A DNA stretch of 64,000 bases from Rhizobiales bacterium GAS188 (lineage in GTDB: Bacteria; Pseudomonadota; Alphaproteobacteria; Rhizobiales; Beijerinckiaceae): positions 4,526,001 through 4,590,000 of the forward strand of contig FNSS01000001.1 in NCBI GenBank assembly GCA_900104855.1. Direction: 5' to 3'. Under the pieces are notes generated by a model. That model was not told the DNA's origin and ran no database searches. It saw only the letters and a list, made by a program, of their open reading frames with translations. Position 1 is the first letter of the stretch, and every line of letters begins with the position of its first letter. The translations under genes and the position numbers were made by a program. Below, in pieces: positions 25,465 to 34,785 of this stretch.

Positions 25465-26487
25465 CTATTGTTCGCGCGGGGATGGCACGCCGATCCGAAT
25501 GAGGCGCGAGAAATCCGGTGACAATCCGGCCTCGCGGGCCCGCTTGTCGATGTGGGCGAGCGCTCTCAGTTCCGCCAATGGCAGCCTGGCATCGAGCGCG
25601 GCGCGCTCATAGGCATAGTCGGGAAGATAGCCGTTGACGATGAGGCGCCAGTCGAGCGGTATGACGTCTCCGATGGCACGCATCATCTTCACGATTGTCG
25701 TCGTGCAGTTTGTCATGATGGAGTTGTAGAATTGCGGCGTTGTCGCAAGCGCATTCGCGTCGTCCACGTATTCGAGGAGAAGTGGAAGCGCCTTGTCCGG
25801 CGGCGCCCTGAGGCGATAGAGCTGAACATCCTCTCGGCGAATATTGGATCGAACGCCGACCACGTCGCGCTCGTCGGCCGCGATAATCACCAGGGGATTG
25901 CTCTTGAACAGGTCCGCGAGCGGCGAAAATTCACCGCCTTGGCGACGGCGCACCTCGATCGACCAGGCGAGCTGGTCACCGCCCTCGAAGCCGAAGCTCA
26001 AGATGACATGGGCCATCTCCGGCCCGGCCCAATAGGACATGAACAGGTCGATGGTCCGCAGCTTTGTGAGGTCGTAGCTGCGCGTCGTCCAGCGCTCCGT
26101 GAAGTCGTTGTCGCTGCGCCACTCGAAGTTGCGGACATTGGTCAGCGTCAGAATCTCGCCCTTGCGCACGCCGGTGACCTGCCTCGCGACGTCCGGCGCC
26201 CAATCGGCCTCGCCCAACGGCTTGATCGTGCCCCACCAGATCAGGACCGCGACGAAGCCCGCAACGAAGGCGAGGAGTGCCCGCATGCGCCAGCGGCCCA
26301 GGAGGGCGATGCCGAAGAGAGCCACGATCGCGGCGAGCCCGAGCAGGACGAACAGGCCTGCCGCAAGGCCTCTCGCCCATTCCGGCATCGGCAGCCGATA
26401 CCATAAGGCCAGCGAGGCCCAAGAGGTCGCGATGGCGGCGGCGAGCACCAGAAGTGTGGCGGCGACAATCCGCAAGATGCGACGCAA
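25465..26487 (-). CDS. DUF4105 membrane protein
   Basis: 340-residue inner-membrane protein of the DUF4105 family. Three hydrophobic segments lie in the first ~90 residues (LRIVAATLLVLAAAIATSWA, GLAAGLFVLLGLAAIVALFG, LLAFVAGFVAVLIWW). The soluble rest contains the conserved blocks RNFEWRSDNDFTERW, DLFMSYWAGPEMAHVILSFG and FYNSIMTNCTTTIVKM, whose Asn-Cys-Thr resembles a nucleophile motif of papain-like or LRAT-like enzymes. Function unproven. Convergent with gnd (48 bases between stops). Confidence 0.85.
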   Translation of the reverse strand: MRRILRIVAATLLVLAAAIATSWASLALWYRLPMPEWARGLAAGLFVLLGLAAIVALFGIALLGRWRMRALLAFVAGFVAVLIWWGTIKPLGEADWAPDVARQVTGVRKGEILTLTNVRNFEWRSDNDFTERWTTRSYDLTKLRTIDLFMSYWAGPEMAHVILSFGFEGGDQLAWSIEVRRRQGGEFSPLADLFKSNPLVIIAADERDVVGVRSNIRREDVQLYRLRAPPDKALPLLLEYVDDANALATTPQFYNSIMTNCTTTIVKMMRAIGDVIPLDWRLIVNGYLPDYAYERAALDARLPLAELRALAHIDKRAREAGLSPDFSRLIRIGVPSPREQ

Positions 26488-26641
26488 TCCTGTCCCCTAC
26501 CGAGCTGGGCTCCCCGCACCGGCCATTCGTTGCGAGGCTCTTCCATTCATATAAGAATATTCATGCGGCGAAAGTCGGCATGCAAGGTTGCGGGGCGGGA
26601 AACATGGGCATAAGGCCCGAGAAGCAACAAAGGGTCGCATC

Positions 26642-27541
26642 ATGACAATGAGGCGCATCGTATTCACTGGCGGGACCGGCAAGGCCGGCCGCCATGTCGT
26701 GCCGCACCTTGTCGGCAAAGGCTATGACGTGCTCAATGTCGACCTGAGAGCGCTCGATCTACCCGGCGTCAACACGCTGATCGCCGACGTCACCGATAGC
26801 GGCCAGGTCTTCAATTCGCTGACCAGCCATTTCGGCGCGCAGGGCCTCAAGGCCGGAGAGCCGCCACGGCCGCCGGATGCCGTCGTGCACTTCGCCGCTG
26901 TCCCACGGATTCTCATCAATCCCGACAACGAGACGTTCCGCGTCAATGTGATCAGCACCTACAACGTCATTGAAGCGGCTGTGAAGCTCGGGGTGCGCAA
27001 GATCATCATCGCCTCCAGCGAGACGACCTACGGAGTCTGCTTCGCCGAGGGCGATAAGGACTTCCACAACTTGCCGCTGGAAGAAGACTATGACGTCGAC
27101 CCGATGGACAGCTACGGCTTGTCCAAGGTCGTCAACGAGAAGACCGCCCGTGCCTTCGCGATGCGATATGGCGCCGACATCTATGCGCTGCGGATCGCGA
27201 ATGTCATCGAACCGCATGAGTACGAGCGGTTTGCAGCCTTCATCGCCGATCCCATGTCGCGCAAGCGGAACGCCTGGAGCTATATCGATGCGCGCGACCT
27301 CGGCGAGATCGTGCATCTTTGCCTGCAGAAGGATGGCCTCGGCTTCCAAGTCTTCAATGCCGTCAACGATACGATCACGGCGACCATTCCGACGCGGGAA
27401 TTCCTTGGCCGCTACTGTCCCGGCATACCGATCAAGCGCGAGCTCGGCGAGTTCGAGGCGCCTCTATCGAACCGGAAGGCACGCGAAGTCCTCGGCTTCA
27501 AGGAACAGCATAACTGGAGGAAATACCTTCGCGATCAATAA
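26642..27541 (+). CDS. NAD(P)-dependent epimerase/dehydratase
   Basis: 299-residue extended short-chain dehydrogenase. The nucleotide-binding loop is FTGGTGKAGRHVVPHL at residues ~5-20, the catalytic Ser in IIASSETTYG, and Tyr/Lys in YGLSKVVNEKTA. C-terminal substrate lobe short, as in sugar-acid or glucose-1-dehydrogenase-like uronate dehydrogenases. ATG 26642 (MTMRRIVFTGG) places the fold at the very N-terminus; upstream extension is unlikely. Tail-to-tail with the DUF2270 gene with 2 bases between the stops. Substrate unknown. Confidence 0.85.
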   Translation: MTMRRIVFTGGTGKAGRHVVPHLVGKGYDVLNVDLRALDLPGVNTLIADVTDSGQVFNSLTSHFGAQGLKAGEPPRPPDAVVHFAAVPRILINPDNETFRVNVISTYNVIEAAVKLGVRKIIIASSETTYGVCFAEGDKDFHNLPLEEDYDVDPMDSYGLSKVVNEKTARAFAMRYGADIYALRIANVIEPHEYERFAAFIADPMSRKRNAWSYIDARDLGEIVHLCLQKDGLGFQVFNAVNDTITATIPTREFLGRYCPGIPIKRELGEFEAPLSNRKAREVLGFKEQHNWRKYLRDQ

Positions 27542-27543
27542 GG

Positions 27544-28254
27544 TCACGATCCTCTGGCAAGCTCGAGCAGCGAATCCCTCGGCGGGCGCGCCGGCCGCTC
27601 GCGGTCCGCGCCGCGTCGGCTCCGATAGGTGAAGAAGGCCACCGTCACCCAGGTGGCATGGAAGACGAGGCCGGCGAGCAGCACGAGTTGTCCCGACACC
27701 GGACCGATCGCTGCTCGCTGCCAAAGGTCATCGAGCGACGCGATCGGGAAGGGGTGGATGAGCAACTTGCCGGCGTAGCACGTCACCTGGATCAGCAAGA
27801 TCCAGCCATAGTTCCGCCGCAAGCGCCGCCCTGCCGCCTCGAGGAAGGTGATGTGGAGGTTCGGGGCCTGATAGTCACGGTAGAGGATCTCGTTCCAGCC
27901 ATTATCGACCCGTGGACCTTGCCCCCGCAGGATGGGGCCGAAGAAGTTGACCTCCAGGACATGCGCCCGGATGCGCCAGAAATCGAAGAAGCGGTAACGT
28001 CGGGCCTCGATGCAAAGAAAGACGGCGACGAGGAGGCCGACCAGGACGAGCGGAAGGGGGGAGGCGGCGGGGCTGTTGAAGGTGAGCGAAAGCGCAAGCC
28101 CTGTGGCGACGACCGCCCAATTGGTCGTGGCGTCGAGGCGTGTCCGCCAGACGGTGCTGCGATACACCTCGCCCCGATAAAGATGCGCGAGCACGGCGAG
28201 CTCCGCCGGGCTGAATGTCGGGTTCGGCATAGCTTGATTGTTGCTCTCGCTCAT
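27544..28254 (-). CDS. DUF2270 membrane protein
   Basis: 236-residue predicted inner-membrane protein of the DUF2270 family. The conserved N-terminal part FSPAELAVLAHLYRGEVYRS is followed by TM segments near WAVVATGLALSLTFNS and LPLVLVGLLVAVFLCIEARR, the motif RYRFFDFWRIRAHVLEVNFF, and two C-terminal segments. ATG 28254 has an excellent SD (GGGAGG); a long upstream extension in frame lacks any of this and is not coding. The family has no known function. Confidence 0.85.
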   Translation of the reverse strand: MSESNNQAMPNPTFSPAELAVLAHLYRGEVYRSTVWRTRLDATTNWAVVATGLALSLTFNSPAASPLPLVLVGLLVAVFLCIEARRYRFFDFWRIRAHVLEVNFFGPILRGQGPRVDNGWNEILYRDYQAPNLHITFLEAAGRRLRRNYGWILLIQVTCYAGKLLIHPFPIASLDDLWQRAAIGPVSGQLVLLAGLVFHATWVTVAFFTYRSRRGADRERPARPPRDSLLELARGS

Positions 28255-28713
28255 CGCTCTCTTCCTCCCTGTTGATCGGGCCGCAAGCAGCTTGGCGCCT
28301 GACGCCACACGTAGTGGAACGCGGCGACGACATCCAGGCCTCTCGGTAGCCGCCGGAGGCGAGTGCCGGAGCGCAGCAAGGGTGCTCAACGCTGAGAAAG
28401 CAGCCATGGGGAGGGAGCCGCGTTGATGCGCGAGCCCGCATCTTCGCATGGGGGTCAACTCGCGCCATCGGACTCTGGGCGACGAACGACCGGATTGGTG
28501 GAAGGCGGACATGAAGGGCATGTCACAAGCGGTTCCGCCCTTCACCAAAGCGGTCGTCGCTCGCGATGGGCTCGAGGGTAAGAGGCGATTGCCGCGACCC
28601 CGCTGCGCATCGGCCTCCATCTCGATCCGAATCGACACGGCTCGGGATTTCTCCCACAATGGCTGTCGATCCAGAAAGCGACACGGCACCGAGTTTTTGG
28701 GACGGTGTGGCCC
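28255..28713. other. Intergenic, no gene seen
   Basis: About 460 bases between DUF2270 and the hydrolase-cyclase, which are transcribed divergently. Contains a weak match to the dispersed repeat (ACGACCGGATTGGTGGAAGG, ~28486-28506). No small gene with a convincing ribosome site was found. Confidence 0.6.
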
Positions 28714-30021
28714 ATGAGCGATTTTGAATTGCCCGATACGCGTTACGCGCTCAGCGGCGACGTCAACATCGCCTATCAAACGATGGGGGACGGACCCGTC
28801 GACATCGTTGTCGTGCCGGGGATAGTCTCTCACATCGAGTTCTTGCACGAGTTGCCGGGCTACACTTCGTTTCTACACCGACTTGCGACATTCGCCCGTG
28901 TTACGACGTTCGACAAAAGAGGCCAAGGATTGTCCGACCGCGTATCGGACGCTCCGGCCCTGGAACAGCGCGTGGATGACTTTCGGGCCGTCATGGAAAG
29001 CATCGGATCGCAGCGCGCCGTTCTGCTAGGATTCTCCGAAGGTTCGCCCATGAGCGCGTTTTTTGCAGCAGCTTACCCGGAACGCGTGTGTCAGCTCATT
29101 CTTTTTGGAGGCTTTGCCAAGTCGTGGAGCACCGAAGAAGCGATCTTGCAGCGCGTCAAGCTCTGGGGCACCGGCGCGATGATCAAGGGCATCAATCCGA
29201 GTCAAGCGACGAACAGGGAAGCTGTCAGTCGGATTGCGAAGTTTGAACGCCTTTCCGCAAGCCCCGGAGCGCTCAGGGCCTATATGGCTTTGAATAGGAT
29301 GATCGATGTCACGTCGATCCTCCCGACCGTCCGCGTCCCAACCCTTGTGCTTCACCGGCGAACCGATGCTCTGGTTCCGGTCGAGCGGGGGCGCGAATTG
29401 GCGGCGCGAATCCCGGAGGCGAAATTTATTGAATACCCCGATGGGGACCACCTCCCTTGGACCGGCGACGTGGAGGCGGTGGTGGGTGATATCAGGGAGT
29501 TTGTCACTGGAGAACGCGAAAGTTCTTTATCGGACGTCGAGCGCGTATTGGCGACGGTGCTGTTCACCGACATTGTCGATTCGACCAGCATCGCTGGAGA
29601 AATGGGCGATCAGCGATGGACGCGACTTCTCGATAGCCACGATGAGATAGCCAGACAATTGATCGCGAAGTATCGCGGAAATTTGGTCAAGAGCACGGGG
29701 GACGGCATTCTCGCCACGTTTGATGGACCCGGCCGCGCGGTTCGATGCGCCTTGTCCCTCGGCCTGGCTGCTCAACAAGTCGGGCTGTCTTTGCGAGCAG
29801 GCCTCCACACTGGCGAAATTGAAATGAGAGGCGCGGATATTGGAGGCATTGCGGTACATGCCGCAGCGCGCGTGATGGCGAAGTGCCAGCCAGGCGAGGT
29901 CCTTGTTTCGAGAGTTGTGACCGACCTTGTAGCGGGCGCGGGTTTGAAGTTCTCCGAACGCGGACCACAGGAACTCAAGGGACTTCCGGGCCGGTGGGAT
30001 TTATTCGGAGCGACCTTGTAG
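28714..30021 (+). CDS. Alpha/beta hydrolase-adenylate cyclase fusion
   Basis: 435-residue protein. Residues ~1-265 are an alpha/beta hydrolase fold (YQTMGDGPVDIVVVPG, FDKRGQGLSDR, nucleophile elbow GFSEGSP, acid in HRRTDALVPVERG, His in PDGDHLPWTGD). Residues ~275-435 are a class III nucleotide cyclase domain with both metal-binding Asp (LFTDIVDST and KSTGDGILATFDGP) and the end motif IAVHAAARVMA. It should make cAMP under control of the hydrolase-like sensor. This architecture is frequent in Bradyrhizobium-like genomes. ATG 28714 is preferred over 28705. Confidence 0.92.
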   Translation: MSDFELPDTRYALSGDVNIAYQTMGDGPVDIVVVPGIVSHIEFLHELPGYTSFLHRLATFARVTTFDKRGQGLSDRVSDAPALEQRVDDFRAVMESIGSQRAVLLGFSEGSPMSAFFAAAYPERVCQLILFGGFAKSWSTEEAILQRVKLWGTGAMIKGINPSQATNREAVSRIAKFERLSASPGALRAYMALNRMIDVTSILPTVRVPTLVLHRRTDALVPVERGRELAARIPEAKFIEYPDGDHLPWTGDVEAVVGDIREFVTGERESSLSDVERVLATVLFTDIVDSTSIAGEMGDQRWTRLLDSHDEIARQLIAKYRGNLVKSTGDGILATFDGPGRAVRCALSLGLAAQQVGLSLRAGLHTGEIEMRGADIGGIAVHAAARVMAKCQPGEVLVSRVVTDLVAGAGLKFSERGPQELKGLPGRWDLFGATL

Positions 30022-30048
30022 GGTTCGCGAAGCTATCAGCAGCGACCG

Positions 30049-30122
30049 TCAGCTATGGGTCGGCACCGGCCGTTCGATTGTCGCCAAGCTCGAATGTCGC
30101 CACTGGGTGGGAAGCGGCCCGA
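30049..30122 (+). repeat. Dispersed intergenic repeat, copy
   Basis: Reads CTATGGGTCGGCACCGGCCG, then TTCGATTGTCGCCAAGCTCG, then AATGTCGCCACTGGGTGGGA. Same family as copies near 34640, 35968, 38345, 43573, 45851, 47219 and 62163. Confidence 0.7.
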
Positions 30123-30249
30123 CTGAAGGACGCCGACCCCGACGAGGATGGCGGCCATGGCGACAACGTCGACCGCCACAGGCTCGCCGGCCGAAGGTGA
30201 AGAGTGGGATGGCGCCGCTCAGCATCCCAGCAATGCTCGACTGAAGCAG

Positions 30250-30951
30250 TCAGACCGAGCGCGTGATGCCGCCGTCGACGCGGATGTTCTGCCCGGTGAT
30301 GTAGCCGGCGCCCTCCGATGCGAGGAAGGCGATCGTTGCCGCGATCTCGTCACACCGGCCATAGCGGCCCATCGGCACGCTCTGCCGCCGTTCCTCGGTG
30401 GTCGGCAGGCTGTCGATCCAGCCGGGCAGGACGTTGTTCATGCGCACATTGTCGGCGCCGTAGGTGTTGGCGAAGATCTTGGTGTAGGCGGCGAGGCCCG
30501 CCCGGAACACGCCCGACGTCGGGAACATCGAGCTGGGCTCGAAGGCCCAGGCCGTCGAGATGTTGATGATAGCGCCGCCCTTCTGCGCCTGCATGATCGG
30601 CGTCACGAGGCGCGTCGGGCGGATTACGTTCATAAGGTAGACATCGAGCCCCGCGTGCCATTGCTCGTCCGTGATCTCGAGGATCGGCGCACGCGGGCCG
30701 TGCCCGGCGCTGTTGACGAGAACGTCGATACGGCCCCAGCGCTTCATCGTGCCATCGACGAGGCGCTTCAGATCGTCATTCGACTGGTTCGAGCCGGTGA
30801 CGCCGAAACCGCCCAGTTCCTTCGCCAGCGCCTCGCCCTTGCCCGACGAGGAGAGGGCGGCAACCCTGAAGCCGTCGGCCGCCAGGCGGCGCACCGTCTG
30901 GGCTCCCATGCCGCTGCCGCCGGCGGTGATAATGGCAACTCTCTCGGTCAT
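30250..30951 (-). CDS. SDR-family oxidoreductase with non-standard active site
   Basis: 233-residue classical short-chain dehydrogenase fold: ITAGGSGMGAQTVRRLAADG at the N-terminus, NSAGHG after strand 4, Ser in INISTAWAF, and the C-terminal GYITGQNIRVDGG. Where the Tyr-x-x-x-Lys pair should be, the sequence reads TSGVFRAGLAAYTK: the Tyr position is Ser and the Lys position is Arg. This change is known from some atypical SDRs and may mean a different chemistry. ATG 30951 has SD GAGGAG. Divergent from a LysR gene 130 bases away, its likely regulator. Confidence 0.85.
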   Translation of the reverse strand: MTERVAIITAGGSGMGAQTVRRLAADGFRVAALSSSGKGEALAKELGGFGVTGSNQSNDDLKRLVDGTMKRWGRIDVLVNSAGHGPRAPILEITDEQWHAGLDVYLMNVIRPTRLVTPIMQAQKGGAIINISTAWAFEPSSMFPTSGVFRAGLAAYTKIFANTYGADNVRMNNVLPGWIDSLPTTEERRQSVPMGRYGRCDEIAATIAFLASEGAGYITGQNIRVDGGITRSV

Positions 30952-31081
30952 GTCGGCTCCTCGTTCACAACCCTGAGCGCTTGAGCGGCCAAACTGGCTC
31001 TGCTGCACCCCAAGCTATGGCATCTGTAGCCAAGCTGGACTATGGAGATGTTCAGTGTTGAAGGTGTAGGAAATCTACTGG

Positions 31082-31972
31082 ATGGAGGAGCGTCGCGGCC
31101 GATTGCCGGCGTTGAACGCACTCCGCGCCTTCGAGGCGTCGGCGCGGCATCTGAACTTTCGCCTCGCGGCGGGGGAGCTCGGCGTGACGCAGGGTGCCGT
31201 CGCGCAGCATGTCCGCGGACTTGAGGCCGACTTGGGCATCAGGCTCTTCAACCGGCTCCCGCGGTCGCTCGCGCTCACGGACCAGGGACGGGGCTATGCG
31301 TCGCATCTGCGACGAGCCTTCGAGCTAATGCGGGAGGCGACGGCTGCATTGCGCCCCGAGACTTTACACGTGACGATCAGCGCCACGCCGAGCTTCGCCT
31401 CCAAATGGCTCATCTCGCACCTGCCGAAGTTTACGGAAGCCCATCCAGACATCGAGCTGCACGTCCTTGCTACGGAAAACTTGTCCAACTTTCAGTCGGA
31501 CGGTGTCGACATCGCGGTGCGGCAGGCGCGACCACCATTCGGGCCCGGCCTTGTGGCGAACCTCCTCTTCGAACAGGAGGTGGTCGCGGTGTGCAACCCC
31601 TCGCTGCTCGGCCGCCCGCCGCACAAGCTCGCGCCGGAGGACCTCGATCGGTTCACGCTCCTCAACGACGCGCACGACCTATGGCCCGAATTTATCGAAC
31701 GCGCTTTGAAGCGTCCCGTCCCGGCCATCCTGAAGCGCGTCCGCTTCAGCCAAACGTCGCTGGCCATAGACGCCGCGATCGCTGGCCAGGGGCTTGCGGT
31801 GGCGAGCCGCTTCCTGGTCGAACAGGATCTTCAAGCGGGCCGGCTTCTCCAGGCCTTCGACGCAGTCATGCGCGGCGCACTCGACTTCTTCGTAGTCACG
31901 CCCCGCAAACCTCGTCATCCGACACCCACGGCCATGGTGCGGGAGTGGCTGTTGTCCGAGCCACGAACATAA
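31082..31972 (+). CDS. LysR-family regulator (GcvA-like)
   Basis: 296-residue transcription factor. N-terminal winged helix-turn-helix: LPALNALRAFEASARHLNFR then AAGELGVTQGAVAQHVRGLE at residues ~8-48; effector domain starts at LHVTISATPSFASKWLISHL, the GcvA-type opening. Divergent from the SDR at 30951 and probably controls it. The last ~58 bases overlap the antisense open frame of a DUF1330 remnant, suggesting a deletion joined the two loci just past its stop. Confidence 0.9.
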   Translation: MEERRGRLPALNALRAFEASARHLNFRLAAGELGVTQGAVAQHVRGLEADLGIRLFNRLPRSLALTDQGRGYASHLRRAFELMREATAALRPETLHVTISATPSFASKWLISHLPKFTEAHPDIELHVLATENLSNFQSDGVDIAVRQARPPFGPGLVANLLFEQEVVAVCNPSLLGRPPHKLAPEDLDRFTLLNDAHDLWPEFIERALKRPVPAILKRVRFSQTSLAIDAAIAGQGLAVASRFLVEQDLQAGRLLQAFDAVMRGALDFFVVTPRKPRHPTPTAMVREWLLSEPRT

Positions 31973-32121
31973 CCGACAGCATGAGCCTCGGCGTCAGTCA
32001 CTTCCATTTCTGTGATTGCATAGGCAGGGGCCCGTGCCTGAGCGTTCTGTCCTTGTACGGCGGCGGCACCGAAGACGACGCCGACGAGCAACGCTGCCAG
32101 AAGGAAATGATGAATCTTCAT
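31915..32121 (-). pseudogene. DUF1330 protein, truncated
   Basis: ATG 32121 opens a signal peptide (MKIHHFLLAALLVGVVFGAA, then VQGQNAQA) and a typical DUF1330 beginning, APAYAITEMEVTDAEA. After that (about base 31985) homology ends, and the frame runs on antisense through the 3' end of the LysR gene (HAVGYVRGSDNSHS...). About two thirds of the domain is lost. It sits 28 bases after the FAD oxidoreductase gene, same strand, as a former operon partner. Confidence 0.6.
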
Positions 32122-32148
32122 GGTGTGTTTCCCGGAAGCCAATAGGTC

Positions 32149-33510
32149 TCACGGTCTGATGTTCTGATTCATCCGGAACATGTTTTGCGGATCGTATTCA
32201 TGCTTCAGCGCGAGCAAACGTTCGTATTTGCACGCGCCGTAAGCTGCGCGGACGCGATCCGGTCCCTCGTCGGCCTCCTGGCCGAGGTAATTCACGTAGA
32301 CGTCGCCCGACGAGTGTGGCTGGAGCGCCTGCCACAGCTGCCGCGTCCAGCGAATGTGCTTTTGGTTTTCCGCGCGATCGGACCAGCTGCTGACGATCAG
32401 GGCGTTGAAGGAGTTCTTGCGATGGTTGAATGCCGTGTCGTCTTCCGGTACGCGGCTGACGGCGCCACCCAATTGCTCCAGCGCAATCGCCGTCGTGGGC
32501 GACGGCACTGATCGGAAGCCTTCAACGAGGATTTCGATCACTTCGTCACTCAGGTCACGCAGGAAATTGGACTTCCAGTAATTTTGCAGGCCGGGCGGGA
32601 AGCCGGGCTCGAGCAACGCCTGGAAATCGACATAGGAGATCGCCGCAAATGTGTCGGCGACCGGGGCGCCAAATTGTCGGAGCGGCGCCAGCACCTTCTC
32701 GCCCTCGGAGATCGGGCCACTGAAGCAGCCAAGCACCGCGAGGGCCTTGTTCCCATCCGGGGCCGTCAGGAATACGACCATCGGGGTCAGGTCGTCAGGG
32801 GCCGACTGGGCAAATCCTCGCACAAACTTCAGCGCATCGCTCGCCCGCTCCAGCGGGTGGATCACCATACCGGCGAGCACCTTGTCGATCGGGTGGAGGC
32901 GATATTGGAATGAGGTCGCTACACCGAAGTTGCCGCCACCACCGCGCAAACCCCAAAAAAGTTCGGTGTTCTCGGTGGCGCTCGCGGTCACGCGGCGGCC
33001 ATCGGCGAGAACCAGATCGACCGAGACGAGATTGTCGCAGCTCAAGCCATGCTTGCGCATGAGCCAGCCGAGCCCTCCGCCGAGCGTGAGCCCGGCAATC
33101 CCGGTGGCCGGAATGATCCCACCTGTCGTCGCGAGCTGGAATGCATGCGTCGCCCGATCGAAGTCCCGCCATGTACAGCCCGCTTCAGCGGACGCGGTTC
33201 GTTTCTCTGCCGAAACCCGAATCCCTCGCATGAGGGAAAGATCGATCATCAGGCCGTCGTCGCACACGGCATTGCCGGCAACGTTGTGGCCGCCACCGCG
33301 CACCGACAACGGCAATGCGTGGTCGCGCGCGAAATGAACGGAGCTGGCGATGTCCGAAACGGTGCGGCAGCGGGCGATCAATGCGGGCCGCTTGTCGACC
33401 ATTGCGTTCCATATTCGGCGCGCATCCTCATAGCCGTCATCGACGGGACGCAGGACAGAGCCGGTGAGGCCCGACTTGAAATGCTCGATGGCGGATGCTG
33501 AAGCGGTCAT
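32149..33510 (-). CDS. BBE-type FAD-linked oxidoreductase
   Basis: 453-residue flavoenzyme with a PCMH-type FAD domain and a C-terminal berberine-bridge (BBE) segment, related to 6-hydroxy-D-nicotine oxidase and oligosaccharide oxidases. His in RGGGHNVAGNAV and Cys in HGLSCDNLVSVD are at the positions used for double covalent FAD attachment; GGGLGWLMRKHG and GGGGNFGVATSFQYR are also typical. The BBE segment is YVNYLGQEADEGPDRVRAAY near the C-terminus. SD AAGGAG precedes the ATG. Divergent from the LysR gene at 33635. Confidence 0.9.
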   Translation of the reverse strand: MTASASAIEHFKSGLTGSVLRPVDDGYEDARRIWNAMVDKRPALIARCRTVSDIASSVHFARDHALPLSVRGGGHNVAGNAVCDDGLMIDLSLMRGIRVSAEKRTASAEAGCTWRDFDRATHAFQLATTGGIIPATGIAGLTLGGGLGWLMRKHGLSCDNLVSVDLVLADGRRVTASATENTELFWGLRGGGGNFGVATSFQYRLHPIDKVLAGMVIHPLERASDALKFVRGFAQSAPDDLTPMVVFLTAPDGNKALAVLGCFSGPISEGEKVLAPLRQFGAPVADTFAAISYVDFQALLEPGFPPGLQNYWKSNFLRDLSDEVIEILVEGFRSVPSPTTAIALEQLGGAVSRVPEDDTAFNHRKNSFNALIVSSWSDRAENQKHIRWTRQLWQALQPHSSGDVYVNYLGQEADEGPDRVRAAYGACKYERLLALKHEYDPQNMFRMNQNIRP

Positions 33511-33610
33511 GCGCTCGCTCCTTGAAGGTTGGGTGTGACTGTTCCGCTCGCGTCGACATCATGGGAAGCAGGACCCGAAAACGCAAAATCGAAGAATTCA
33601 TTCCATGATG

Positions 33611-33624
33611 AGATGATTTCATCT
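33611..33624. promoter_or_regulatory. LysR operator candidate
   Basis: AGATGATTTCATCT, two perfect 6-bp arms around TT, ten bases before the LysR ATG and in the divergent spacer with the FAD oxidoreductase gene. Placement over the regulator's own leader suits autoregulation. Confidence 0.35.
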
Positions 33625-33634
33625 AGATTAGCGC

Positions 33635-34537
33635 ATGCTCAATCTGCCGCCACTCACCGAACTGCGCGCATTCGAGGCCGCTGCTCGGCACCTCAGTTTC
33701 AAGGTTGCGGCAACCGAACTCGGCGTCACCCCGACAGCGATCAGCCACCAGATACGTCTTCTCGAGCAGCACTGCGGACAGCCGCTATTCCGCCGCCGTC
33801 CGCGGCCCATGACGCTCACCGCTGCGGGCGAACGGTTGTTCCCGGCCATTCGCGACGGCCTGGCGAAATTCGCGATCGCGTTTTCCGCCGTGCGCGGCGA
33901 CAAAACGGGCCCGCTGCGCGTTACCGCGACGAATGCGTTCGCCGGCCGATGGCTGGTTCCGCGGCTGCCATCCTGGCGCAAGGCCCATCCGGGCATTGCC
34001 CTGGAGGTGATCGGGACCGATGCCGTGCTCGACCTCGGTGCCGGAGAGGCCGACTTGGCTATTCGCTATGCACGCGCGCCGCCTCCCAATCTCATCGCAC
34101 AACAGCTCTTCCGCGATCGGTTCTTCGCCGTCTGCAATCCGGCTCTGTTGTCGGAGCACAGGCCGATCCGTACTCCAGCCGATCTCAGGAAATATCCCCT
34201 CATCGAATGCTTCTGGTCGCCGTCTGATTCCGAGGCGCCGACTTGGAGCCGCTGGGAGACAAGAGCGCGTGCCGTTTTCCGAACGGAATTTGAGATAGGC
34301 GGTTCTCCGCATCTGAGCTTTCGGGAGGAATCGCACGGCATCGAAGCCGCAATTGCCGGACAGGGAATTGTCTTATGCAGCGATATCCTGGTCGCCGGCG
34401 AACTCAAGAGCGGCAAACTGATCAAGGTGTTCGACGTCGCACTGCCCGGTTTCGGCTCTTACATCGTCTACAGGTCAGGGCACCCTCGTCATCGCGCAAT
34501 CAGCGCTTTCGTATCGTGGGCGCGCTCGGTCGATTGA
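33635..34537 (+). CDS. LysR-family regulator (GcvA-like)
   Basis: 300-residue regulator with N-terminal helix-turn-helix (LPPLTELRAFEAAARHLSFK, then VAATELGVTPTAISHQIRLL) and an effector domain starting at GPLRVTATNAFAGRWLVPRL. Residue pattern resembles GcvA. Divergent from the BBE-type oxidoreductase, its probable target. The stop is at 34537. Confidence 0.9.
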   Translation: MLNLPPLTELRAFEAAARHLSFKVAATELGVTPTAISHQIRLLEQHCGQPLFRRRPRPMTLTAAGERLFPAIRDGLAKFAIAFSAVRGDKTGPLRVTATNAFAGRWLVPRLPSWRKAHPGIALEVIGTDAVLDLGAGEADLAIRYARAPPPNLIAQQLFRDRFFAVCNPALLSEHRPIRTPADLRKYPLIECFWSPSDSEAPTWSRWETRARAVFRTEFEIGGSPHLSFREESHGIEAAIAGQGIVLCSDILVAGELKSGKLIKVFDVALPGFGSYIVYRSGHPRHRAISAFVSWARSVD

Positions 34538-34639
34538 GGCATCAAGGTCCGATATGGTGAAGGTTTCCCGACGCCGGCCGCAAGGCGAAGCGGCGCCGCC
34601 TGTGAACAGCCGGCGTTGGAAAACCTTCACCACTGCCTT

Positions 34640-34691
34640 GTGGTGGCAGGGCTCGAATGTTGCCACTGGGTGGAAAGCCGCCATTCGCTGA
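34640..34691 (+). repeat. Dispersed intergenic repeat, copy
   Basis: GGGCTCGAATGTTGCCACTG followed by GGTGGAAAGCCGCCATTCGC. Matches the right half of the copies at 30049 and 43573. Confidence 0.65.
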
Positions 34692-34785
34692 AGCAACTCC
34701 AATGGAGCTGATGCGTCACGAGCAACCACCCCGACCGGCTCAATTTCTGATCGGCAGCACCATCAGACCGGAAACTCGCGCCGTC

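Noticed and set aside
27544-28848. 434-residue version of the DUF2270 protein
   Set aside because: Homology and a strong SD begin at 28254; the upstream part has no conserved content.
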